A stretch of DNA of 6,078 bases from Lachnospiraceae bacterium. Its GTDB lineage: Bacteria; Bacillota; Clostridia; Lachnospirales; Lachnospiraceae. Every line of letters begins with the position of its first letter. The stretch's first letter is position 1. This document shows positions 1 through 5,902 of the stretch, piece after piece. The translations under genes were made by a program, and so were the position numbers. A model generated the notes under the pieces. The model made no database searches. It saw only the letters and a program-made list of their open reading frames with translations, and was not told the DNA's origin. Where the stretch lies: positions 1-6,078 of the forward strand of contig JAEDOO010000111.1 in the NCBI GenBank assembly GCA_016301965.1, written 5' to 3'.

Positions 1-59
1 TAAAGGAAAGATATTCCTCAAAAAAATATGGTATTCTGCCAGAGAACAATACAGAAAGC

Positions 60-63
60 GAGG
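60..63 (+). promoter_or_regulatory. Ribosome binding site of the adenylation gene
   Basis: GAGG followed by AAA lies 8 nt before the ATG at 72, a good Shine-Dalgarno placement that supports this start. The remaining 59 bases to the left edge are AT-rich. They contain only a weak 5-bp inverted repeat (AGGAA at 4-8, TTCCT at 14-18) and no convincing -35/-10 pair. The operon promoter, or an upstream cotranscribed gene, may therefore lie outside the window. Confidence 0.7.
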
Positions 64-71
64 AAACCTGT

Positions 72-1607
72 ATGAAAAATGTTCTGGAATATCTGGAGAA
101 CAGCGCTGCCGTGTGGCCGGACAAATCTGGTGTGACGGACGAAAAAGGAACATACACTTTTCGTGAGGTATACAAAAAGAGCCGGAGCATAGCTTCAGCG
201 CTGGCGCATGATGTAAATCCCCGGCAGGCTGCGGCAGTGTTCATGCCCAAGGGAAAGGATGCGCTGATCTCCTTTTTGGGAATTGTGTATGCCGGAGGTT
301 TTTATTCTTATTTTGATCCGGAACTGCCGATGAGTAGACTTGGCATGGTGGCAGCGGTTTTGAAACCCTCTGTGATTTTGACAGATCGTGAGCATATGGA
401 GGAGGCGAGGACACATTTTTCCGGGATCCCATGTTTCAGCATAGAGCAATTGATGCAAAGCTGTGAAGATGCAGAGTATCTGGAACGGGTGAGAAGGCAG
501 CAGGTGGATGTGGATCCGTTGTATGTAAATTTCACCTCCGGTTCTACAGGAAAACCAAAGGGCGTGGTGGTCAGTCACCGTTCCGTCATTGATTTTATTG
601 ATGCATTTTCACGGACCTTTTCCCTGGATAGCCGTGAGTGTATTGCGAATCAGGCACCCTTTGATTTCGACGTATCGGTAAAGGATATCTATACGGCATT
701 GAAAACAGGGGCTGAACTGGTGATCGTGCCAAGAGAGTTGTTTTCCCGTCCGGCAGAGCTTCTGGATTATCTGTGTGAACATGAGGTTACCACTATGATC
801 TGGGCAGTATCGGCATTGTGTCTTGTCAGTATGTTTCATGGTCTGGATTATCGCTGTCCAGACACGGTGAGAAAGGTGATGTTCAGCGGAGAAGTGATGC
901 CGAAAAAACAGCTGAAGGACTGGATGGAACACCTGCCGGAGGCTATGTTTGTCAATCTGTACGGACCTACGGAGATCACCTGCAACTGTACATACCATGT
1001 GATCGACAGAAACCGGGCATACGAGCAGGGAATCCCCATCGGGATGTCTTTTGATAACGAACAGGTATTTCTGGTAGACGATAAGGGAGGGCTGATAACA
1101 GAAACGGACAGGATTGGGGAAATCTGTGTGCGTGGTACGGCACTGGCACTGGGATATTATGAAAATGTGGAACAGACCGGCAGAGCCTTTGTGCAGAATC
1201 CGCTGCACAGTCTGTATCTGGATCCGGTATACAAAACCGGAGATCTGGCGAAATACGATGAGAGGGGAGAATTGTATTTCTGCGGCCGGAAGGATTTCCA
1301 GATCAAATACCGGGGACATCGAATCGAGCTGGAGGAGATAGAGGGCACCATGGAAAAAATGGATGGTGTGGAGAGATGCGTCTGTGTGTTTGATGAAGAA
1401 AAGAGTCGTCTGTATGGATTTTATGCCGGAGATATTGACAAAAAGACACTGCATAAAAACTTGTCGGCGACGCTTCCGGTATTTATGGTTCCGGAGCGGC
1501 TTGTGCAAAAAGAAAGTTTTCAGCTGACAAAAAACGGAAAGGCAGATCGGAAGGCATTGCTGGCAGAGATAAAAAGGGGGGATATAGATAAATATGCTAA
1601 AAAATAA
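72..1607 (+). CDS. Amino acid adenylation-domain ligase (DltA-like, carrier-protein loading)
   Basis: A 511-residue stand-alone ANL-superfamily enzyme, close to the usual DltA length of about 500. It should activate an amino acid with ATP and load it onto a phosphopantetheine carrier in the cytoplasm; the partner is probably the carrier at 2936-3166. Visible motifs are the P-loop TSGSTGKPKG (155-164), APFDFDVS (196-202), NLYGPTE (295-301), YKTGDL (387-392), the hinge GRKDFQIKYRGHRIELEEIE (405-424) and the C-terminal NGKADRK with presumed catalytic Lys490. Asp200 aligns with the Asp that binds the substrate amino group in DltA and NRPS A domains. The pocket is not standard DltA: FSGEV (271-275) has Ser272 where DltA has the Cys before GE tied to D-Ala choice, and MIWAVSAL (242-249) differs from the DltA pattern. 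The 3' end overlaps the decarboxylase gene by 14 nt. The class is certain; the substrate is unknown and D-alanine is not supported. Confidence 0.93.
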   Translation: MKNVLEYLENSAAVWPDKSGVTDEKGTYTFREVYKKSRSIASALAHDVNPRQAAAVFMPKGKDALISFLGIVYAGGFYSYFDPELPMSRLGMVAAVLKPSVILTDREHMEEARTHFSGIPCFSIEQLMQSCEDAEYLERVRRQQVDVDPLYVNFTSGSTGKPKGVVVSHRSVIDFIDAFSRTFSLDSRECIANQAPFDFDVSVKDIYTALKTGAELVIVPRELFSRPAELLDYLCEHEVTTMIWAVSALCLVSMFHGLDYRCPDTVRKVMFSGEVMPKKQLKDWMEHLPEAMFVNLYGPTEITCNCTYHVIDRNRAYEQGIPIGMSFDNEQVFLVDDKGGLITETDRIGEICVRGTALALGYYENVEQTGRAFVQNPLHSLYLDPVYKTGDLAKYDERGELYFCGRKDFQIKYRGHRIELEEIEGTMEKMDGVERCVCVFDEEKSRLYGFYAGDIDKKTLHKNLSATLPVFMVPERLVQKESFQLTKNGKADRKALLAEIKRGDIDKYAKK

Positions 1608-2769
1608 TACGATAGAGGAATTGTTGAGAAAACAGATGACACCGTGTTATGTGTTCGAAGAAGCCAGGCTGAAACAGCGCCTCGACTTTCTGAAGGCCAT
1701 GCTGCCAGCGCAGGTGAAGCTCTGTTATGCCGTAAAGGCAAATCCGTTCATTGCAGCATGGGCAGCAGCTCAGACAGAACGTGTGGAGGTATGTTCTCCG
1801 GGTGAGGTCAATATCTGTCTGAAGGCAGGAATTGCGCTGGATAAACTGGTGGTTTCCGGGGTGTATAAGACACCGGAATACATTGACTGGCTGGTGCGGA
1901 CGCATCCGGATATCGGGCGTTACACCGTGGAATCCATGGAACAGCTGGCACTGCTGTTTAAGGCGGGCAGGGATACGGGGAAACGTCTGCCGGTACTGCT
2001 TCGGCTGACCAGCGGCAATCAGTTTGGCTTGGATGAGGCTGAACTTCGGTCCGTGATCCGTGACCGTGACCTGTACAAAGAGATCGATATCTGTGGTATC
2101 CAGTATTTTTCCGGTACCCAGAAACATACGGCCCGGCGCGTAAATAAGGAACTGGCGTTTCTTGGCAAGTTGTGTATGGAGCTGAAAGAGCAGGAAGGAT
2201 TTACCGTTCGGGAAATAGAATATGGCGGCGGCTTTTATGTCCCGTATTTTCAGGAAGAAGCTTTTGACGAGGATACATATCTTCAGGACATTGCTGAGGA
2301 AATACAGAAGCTTTGCGATATTACAGATGTAGTATTGGAGCTTGGCCGAAGTATTGCGGCATCCTGCGGCACCTATATTACCCGGGTGGTGGATGTAAAA
2401 ACCAACAAAGGACAGAAGTATGCCATTGTAGATGGAGGAATTCACCAACTGGTCTATTTTGGTCAGATGATGGCCATGAAAAAGCCATTCCTGCAGAAAT
2501 GGCAGGAAGAAACAACACAGAGAAAAGAAGAATGGACGATCTGCGGTTCACTGTGTACGGCCAACGATATTCTGGTTAAGCAATATCCGCTGTCGGAAGT
2601 AAAGATTGGAGATGTGCTGCTGTTTGAGCGCACCGGCGCTTACAGTATGTTGGAAGGTATGGCACTGTTTCTCAGCAGAGAGCTCCCTGCAGTATTTGCC
2701 CTTAAGGAAGAGGGTGAACTTAAGAAGCTTCGCCCACAAATTGCGGTGGATGAGCTGATATTCATGTAA
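1594..2769 (+). CDS. PLP-dependent amino acid decarboxylase, fold type III (LysA/ODC/BtrK superfamily)
   Basis: A 391-residue enzyme with an alanine-racemase-like barrel followed by a beta domain. It should remove the alpha-carboxylate of an amino acid using PLP. Lys48 in YAVKAN is the expected Schiff-base lysine. CSPGE (67-71), the phosphate loop YGGGF (210-214), ELGRS (249-253), Cys321 with Asp325 in GSLCTAND, and TGAY (347-350) match the family. SGTQ (173-176) stands where diaminopimelate decarboxylases usually have HIGSQ, and with YGGGFYVPYF (210-219) and GSLCT it resembles the BtrK/PvsE branch more than LysA. BtrK decarboxylates glutamate held on a carrier. The ATG at 1594 lies inside the ligase gene, 12 nt after a GGGGGG run, so translation is likely coupled. 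Placement between ligase and carrier genes suggests it shapes the acyl cargo. It could instead act on a free amino acid; the substrate is not determined. Confidence 0.92.
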   Translation: MLKNNTIEELLRKQMTPCYVFEEARLKQRLDFLKAMLPAQVKLCYAVKANPFIAAWAAAQTERVEVCSPGEVNICLKAGIALDKLVVSGVYKTPEYIDWLVRTHPDIGRYTVESMEQLALLFKAGRDTGKRLPVLLRLTSGNQFGLDEAELRSVIRDRDLYKEIDICGIQYFSGTQKHTARRVNKELAFLGKLCMELKEQEGFTVREIEYGGGFYVPYFQEEAFDEDTYLQDIAEEIQKLCDITDVVLELGRSIAASCGTYITRVVDVKTNKGQKYAIVDGGIHQLVYFGQMMAMKKPFLQKWQEETTQRKEEWTICGSLCTANDILVKQYPLSEVKIGDVLLFERTGAYSMLEGMALFLSRELPAVFALKEEGELKKLRPQIAVDELIFM

Positions 2770-2813
2770 TTTTCAGGATATGTCGAAGCATTTGCTGATG
2801 TGAGGGTAACAAA

Positions 2814-2912
2814 GTGGTCCTGATGTTTAGAAATTCAGGGATTTTGCCGATAGCATGGGCATGCCTGTGTATCTGTGAAGGTACTGAACAGATACATATA
2901 CATAAAAGATAA
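2814..2912 (+). CDS. Possible 32-residue small ORF (unconfirmed)
   Basis: A GTG-started frame of 32 codons ending in TAA at 2910-2912. GAGGG at 2802-2806 lies 7 nt before the GTG, which is good spacing; an in-frame ATG follows at 2823. The peptide has a short hydrophobic, Cys-rich stretch, ILPIAWACLCIC (residues 10-21), and a polar tail ending in IHIHKR. It could be a membrane microprotein in the position one might expect for a DltX-like partner, but it lacks a C-terminal tyrosine hexapeptide and is shorter than DltX (about 50 residues). It overlaps the stem-loop at 2868-2896, so it may be chance. I do not recognise it. Confidence 0.2.
   Translation: MVLMFRNSGILPIAWACLCICEGTEQIHIHKR
2868..2896 (+). 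repeat. Perfect 9-bp inverted repeat (stem-loop) upstream of the carrier gene
   Basis: TGTATCTGT (2868-2876) is the exact reverse complement of ACAGATACA (2888-2896), with an 11-nt spacer. One G-U pair (2867/2897) and one further pair (2866/2898) extend the stem to 11. The A-rich leader and AAAGGAG follow. There is no T-run, so it is not a typical terminator. It could be an mRNA processing or stability hairpin, or an operator; the sequence does not decide. Confidence 0.55.
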
Positions 2913-2920
2913 AAAATATA

Positions 2921-2927
2921 AAAGGAG
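2921..2927 (+). promoter_or_regulatory. Strong ribosome binding site of the carrier gene
   Basis: AAAGGAG ends 8 nt before the ATG at 2936 in an A-rich, probably unstructured stretch. It is the best site in the window and fits the need for plentiful carrier protein. Confidence 0.8.
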
Positions 2928-2935
2928 AATGAATC

Positions 2936-3166
2936 ATGGAAGAATTAATGGACATTTTACAGGAGTTTGAGCCGGGAGTAGATTTTGAACACTGCACAGA
3001 TCTGATCGATGGGAAAATCTTAAATTCCCTGGAGATCTTGTCTCTGGTGGCAGAAATCGAGGATGTGTTTGATATTACGATCCCTACCGTAGAGATCGCA
3101 CCTGATAATTTCAATTCCGCTCAGGCCATGTGGAACATGATCTGTCGACTGCAAGAGGAAGAATAA
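2936..3166 (+). CDS. Acyl/aminoacyl carrier protein (DltC-like)
   Basis: A 76-residue acidic carrier, the usual size for DltC and ACPs. It should be a four-helix bundle holding the activated cargo as a thioester on 4'-phosphopantetheine. Ser31 in DGKILNSLEIL (25-35) is the expected attachment site, followed by the typical helix-II sequence LVAEIEDVFDI (37-47). The residue before the serine is Asn30 rather than the usual Asp of the DSL motif. It also lacks the DSMGTV-type sequence typical of DltC, so it is a divergent member. It lies between the ligase/decarboxylase genes and the MBOAT gene, which points to it as the shared substrate carrier. Its stop codon directly abuts the MBOAT start. A fatty-acid ACP is unlikely in this context. 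The activating phosphopantetheinyl transferase is not in the window. Confidence 0.92.
   Translation: MEELMDILQEFEPGVDFEHCTDLIDGKILNSLEILSLVAEIEDVFDITIPTVEIAPDNFNSAQAMWNMICRLQEEE
3155..3158 (+). promoter_or_regulatory. Ribosome binding site of the MBOAT gene, inside the carrier gene
   Basis: GAGG within AAGAGGAAG lies in the last codons of the carrier gene, 8 nt before the ATG at 3167. The stop TAA (3164-3166) and the start ATG are adjacent, which favours translational coupling. Confidence 0.7.
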
Positions 3167-4759
3167 ATGACCTCTTATTGCTCATTTCCCTTTCTGTTCC
3201 TGTTTTTGCCGGCAGTTATTGCTGTTTATCAGCTGATGCCGGAGAAAAAGCGGCCTTATGTACTGCTTGTGGCCAGCTACCTGTTTTTCTGGCTGATCAG
3301 CGGAAAGCTTCTGGTGTTTTTGCTGTTTACCACAGCATCTATATATTCTATAGGAAAAAGACTGGACAGAGAGGGAGAGAAAAAAGATGCTCTGTTAAAG
3401 ACTGCGCCCAGAGAAGAGAAAAAGGCCATACGCCAGCTGTGCCAGAAAAATCAGCGGCGATGGCTGGCTCTGGGTATATTTCTGCAGCTGGGGATTCTTC
3501 TGACCATCAAATACAGTGGCTTTTTTGTGGAAAATATAAATCAGCTGCTGAAATGGCAGCAAATAGAACCGCTGATCAAAGTGCCCCAGTTTGTCATGCC
3601 CATCGGTATTTCTTTTTACACACTGCAGGCATTTTCTTATCTGACAGATGTGTATCGCGGTGTGACGAAGGCTGAGCCGAAGTTATCCCGTCTGGCGCTG
3701 TATATGAGCTTTTTTCCCGGCCTTATGGAAGGGCCGATCTGTCGATACAGAGATATGGCGGATCAGCTGTCAGCCGGAGGGAAAATAACCTACCATCAGC
3801 TGACCTATGGTGTGCAGCGGATCCTATACGGCATGATCAAAAAGGTGGTAATTGCAGACCGGCTGAATCCGCTGGTACAGGAACTGTTCGACTCCGGGAC
3901 GGCCTACGATGGAGGGCTGATGTTTGTAGCTCTTTTTGCGTTTACGTGTCAGGAGTATATGGAATTTTCCGGGACCATGGATGTTGTCATCGGTACGGCA
4001 CAGATCTTTGGCATAAAGATGGCAGAAAATTTTGAACGGCCCTTCTTTTCCCGGACGATATCGGAATTCTGGCGGCGGTGGCATATTACTCTGGGTACAT
4101 GGTTTAAGGACTATATTTTCTATCCCGTCTCCATGGCAGGACCGATGAAAAAACTGACCAAAAACACCCGTAAATCTTTGGGCAGTTATTACAGCCCATT
4201 GCTGGCCGGTACAGTGGCACTCTTTTGTGTATGGTCACTGAATGGTCTGTGGCACGGCGCAGGATGGAATTACATAGGGTTCGGCATGTTTCATTTTGTA
4301 CTGATCGCACTGGGGAACTTTGTGGAACCACCTGTGGCCTGGGCGGCGAGAAAGATCGGGCTGCAAAGAGAATGTTTTCCCTGGAGACTGTTTCAGATGC
4401 TGAGGACGGCATTTCTTGTAGGAATGGGCGAGGTGATCTTCAGAGCTTCCAGCCTTCAACAGGGGCTGCAGATGCTGAAAACAATGTTTACCTCCTTTAG
4501 TCTGTCCTCTGTTAAGGACGGCACGCTGTTTGCCCTCGGTATTGACCGCCATGATTTTCTGATCACAGCCGTTGCTTTGTGTCTGGTGCTTACGGTGAGC
4601 ATTCTGCAGGAGCGGGGGATAAAGATCAGAGACTACATTGCTGCACAGAAAACACCGGTTCGCTGGCTGATCTACTATGGGGCAGTTTTGTTTGTGGTGG
4701 TGTTTGGCGCCTATGGAAACGGCTATCTGCCCATCGATCCGATTTATGCAGGATTTTAA
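3167..4759 (+). CDS. MBOAT-family membrane O-acyltransferase (AlgI/DltB-like)
   Basis: A 530-residue polytopic membrane protein with many hydrophobic segments and a charged cytoplasmic loop at about 64-99. Its length matches AlgI-type MBOATs (about 500) rather than DltB (about 400). Family motifs are PIGISFYTLQAFSY (145-158), FFPGLMEGPICRY (182-194), YMEFSGTMD (264-272), EFWRRWHITLGTWFKDYIF (300-318, with His306) and LNGLWHGAGWNYIGFG (358-373), where His363 is the expected catalytic histidine. It should take the acyl group from the carrier thioester on the inner face and move it across the membrane. It ends in PIYAGF (525-530). This resembles the C-terminal Tyr hexapeptide that acts as acyl shuttle on DltX or on fused MBOATs, making Tyr527 the likely acceptor. 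The start follows the carrier stop directly. The family is certain; the cargo is inferred from neighbours. Confidence 0.94.
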   Translation: MTSYCSFPFLFLFLPAVIAVYQLMPEKKRPYVLLVASYLFFWLISGKLLVFLLFTTASIYSIGKRLDREGEKKDALLKTAPREEKKAIRQLCQKNQRRWLALGIFLQLGILLTIKYSGFFVENINQLLKWQQIEPLIKVPQFVMPIGISFYTLQAFSYLTDVYRGVTKAEPKLSRLALYMSFFPGLMEGPICRYRDMADQLSAGGKITYHQLTYGVQRILYGMIKKVVIADRLNPLVQELFDSGTAYDGGLMFVALFAFTCQEYMEFSGTMDVVIGTAQIFGIKMAENFERPFFSRTISEFWRRWHITLGTWFKDYIFYPVSMAGPMKKLTKNTRKSLGSYYSPLLAGTVALFCVWSLNGLWHGAGWNYIGFGMFHFVLIALGNFVEPPVAWAARKIGLQRECFPWRLFQMLRTAFLVGMGEVIFRASSLQQGLQMLKTMFTSFSLSSVKDGTLFALGIDRHDFLITAVALCLVLTVSILQERGIKIRDYIAAQKTPVRWLIYYGAVLFVVVFGAYGNGYLPIDPIYAGF

Positions 4760-4763
4760 GGAG
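4758..4763 (+). promoter_or_regulatory. Ribosome binding site fixing the TTG start of the SGNH gene
   Basis: AAGGAG overlaps the MBOAT stop (4757-4759) and lies 11 nt before TTG at 4775. An in-frame TAA at 4766-4768 excludes an earlier start. The first in-frame ATG is codon 72, after the GDS motif, so TTG is the only sensible start. Confidence 0.8.
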
Positions 4764-4774
4764 ATTAAAGAATT

Positions 4775-5743
4775 TTGACACGAAAAAAAATATGTATACG
4801 ATGTACCGCTTTTTTTGCGGGACTCCTGTTGTGTCTTCTGGCGGTTTCCTATGTGGTAGCACCTAAAGGAAATGGGGAACATTCCGGATTTATTTATCGG
4901 GATGCCAAAGGGATCATTGCAGAAAAAGAGAATACCGTCGATGTGGTCTTTCTGGGAGACAGTGAAGTTTATGCGTCTATATCCCCCATGCAGCTGTGGG
5001 AAGAACAGGGCTTCACCTCGTATGACTGCAGTACAGGAGGGCAGCTTTTATTTGACACACTGGAACTCTTGAACACGGCCCTTGAAAATCAGCATCCGAA
5101 GCTTGTGGTGCTGGAGGCGAACGCTACGTTTCGAAAGTTTTCTATAGGGGAAATTGCCTACAATAAGGCAGGGGAGTATCTGGCGGTTTTCCGGTATCAT
5201 GACCGATGGAAATGGATGAAACTGTCGGAGCTTTTCGGCCCCAGGGATTTTAACTGGACCAGTGAGATGAAAGGCTTCCGCCTGAATCTGGATACGAAAG
5301 CGGCATCTCAGAAAGATCATATGAAGGCATCCGATAAGCTTAAGGATATGCCGAAAAAGAATGCGTGGTACATAGAGGCCATCAAAAAGAAGTGTGAGGA
5401 AAATCAGATTCAGTTTATGATTCTCAGTACACCCAGCAGGCAAAACTGGAACATGAAAAAGCATAATACTATTGCTGCCATGGCAGAAGAGTGGGGTGTC
5501 CCTTATGTAGATCTGAATCTGAAGGAAAAGGAACTGGGTGTGGATTGGCAGACAGATACGAAGGATAAAGGGGATCATCTCAATTATTTCGGAGCACAGA
5601 AAGTGACCTCTTATCTGGGCAAATATCTCAAAGAGACGTATGATCTGCCGGATCATCGGGGAGATGCGGAATACGACAGCTGGGACAAGTGTCTCAGAAA
5701 ATATCACGAACAAATAGATGTGCTGACGGCAAAATTAAAATAA
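4775..5743 (+). CDS. Membrane-anchored SGNH/DltD-like acyltransferase or esterase
   Basis: A 322-residue protein starting at TTG. A basic N-terminus (TRKKICIR) is followed by one hydrophobic segment at about 11-29, so it is probably a signal anchor with the rest outside the cell. VVFLGDSEVYASI (57-69) is an SGNH block I with Ser63 as nucleophile. GDHLNYFGA (266-274), with Asp264/Asp267 and His268, fits the C-terminal Asp-His block. LVVLEAN (110-116) and MILSTPS (215-221) look like central strands of the fold. DltD and AlgX/AlgJ-type proteins of this fold take the acyl group delivered by an MBOAT and place it on a surface polymer, which fits its position as last gene, 15 nt after the MBOAT. 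It is shorter than typical DltD (about 400) and clearly divergent. An esterase role is an alternative. The acceptor polymer is unknown. Confidence 0.85.
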   Translation: MTRKKICIRCTAFFAGLLLCLLAVSYVVAPKGNGEHSGFIYRDAKGIIAEKENTVDVVFLGDSEVYASISPMQLWEEQGFTSYDCSTGGQLLFDTLELLNTALENQHPKLVVLEANATFRKFSIGEIAYNKAGEYLAVFRYHDRWKWMKLSELFGPRDFNWTSEMKGFRLNLDTKAASQKDHMKASDKLKDMPKKNAWYIEAIKKKCEENQIQFMILSTPSRQNWNMKKHNTIAAMAEEWGVPYVDLNLKEKELGVDWQTDTKDKGDHLNYFGAQKVTSYLGKYLKETYDLPDHRGDAEYDSWDKCLRKYHEQIDVLTAKLK

Positions 5744-5823
5744 TCTCACTGCAATAGTGACAATTCCCTTTTGAGCATCCATTTTGATTGGATAATTCAC
5801 AGCAGAAAAAGAATATCCTATGA

Positions 5824-5869
5824 AAAACGCTGTTTTCGGATGAGAGAGCACATCCGAAAACAGCGTTTT
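5824..5869. terminator. Bidirectional hairpin terminator between convergent genes
   Basis: Positions 5824-5842 and 5851-5869 are perfect 19-bp inverted repeats with an 8-nt loop (AGAGAGCA). The stem has an AAAA/TTTT base, so transcripts in both directions end the stem in U residues: four on the plus strand and five on the minus strand. It lies 80 nt after the SGNH stop and 33 nt after the end of the minus-strand gene, ideal for ending both. The 80 nt before it contain only a weak 5-bp repeat (TCACT 5746-5750, AGTGA 5756-5760). Confidence 0.85.
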
Positions 5870-5902
5870 CATGTCTTGATGTATAAACCAGAAAGAACCT
5901 AT

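Larger units (their letters stand above)
2770..2935 (+). other. 166-nt gap between decarboxylase and carrier genes
   Basis: This is the only sizeable gap in an operon whose other junctions overlap, abut or are 15 nt apart. It holds a perfect 9-bp stem-loop (2868-2896), a possible 32-codon ORF (2814-2912), an A-rich leader (2897-2923) and the strong ribosome binding site of the carrier gene. No convincing sigma-70 promoter pair and no U-tailed terminator are visible. The gap may allow carrier expression to be set apart from that of the enzymes. Confidence 0.6.

Noticed and set aside
609..1508. Long minus-strand open frame (299 codons) opposite the ligase gene
   Set aside because: Antisense to a gene with every expected ANL motif; its translation is rich in His, Cys and Gln with no recognisable domain, and it sits on no operon of its own.
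1597..2448. Long minus-strand open frame (283 codons) opposite the decarboxylase gene
   Set aside because: Shadow of a well-supported PLP enzyme; no family motif and implausible composition.
1594..2769. Calling the decarboxylase a biosynthetic LysA (diaminopimelate decarboxylase)
   Set aside because: The SGTQ motif and the location in an acylation operon fit BtrK/PvsE-like enzymes better; a lysine biosynthesis role cannot be excluded but is not supported by the context.
2858..2865. 8-bp palindrome GGCATGCC in the gap
   Set aside because: Too short and isolated; expected by chance, and not part of the larger stem-loop.
3130..3675. Plus-strand frame of 181 codons overlapping the carrier end and MBOAT start
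   Set aside because: Out of frame with the clear MBOAT motifs; Cys/Arg/Ala-rich shadow translation.
4235..4882. Minus-strand open frame (215 codons) across the MBOAT/SGNH junction
   Set aside because: It covers the conserved MBOAT His363 region and the SGNH start on the other strand; no domain is visible.
72..5743. Naming the operon dltABCD
   Set aside because: The roles match, but the added decarboxylase, the Ser in place of the DltA Cys, the AlgI-length MBOAT and the short SGNH protein make D-alanylation of teichoic acid unproven.
5746..5760. Small inverted repeat TCACT/AGTGA just after the SGNH gene
   Set aside because: Only 5 bp with no T-run; the strong hairpin at 5824-5869 is the credible terminator.
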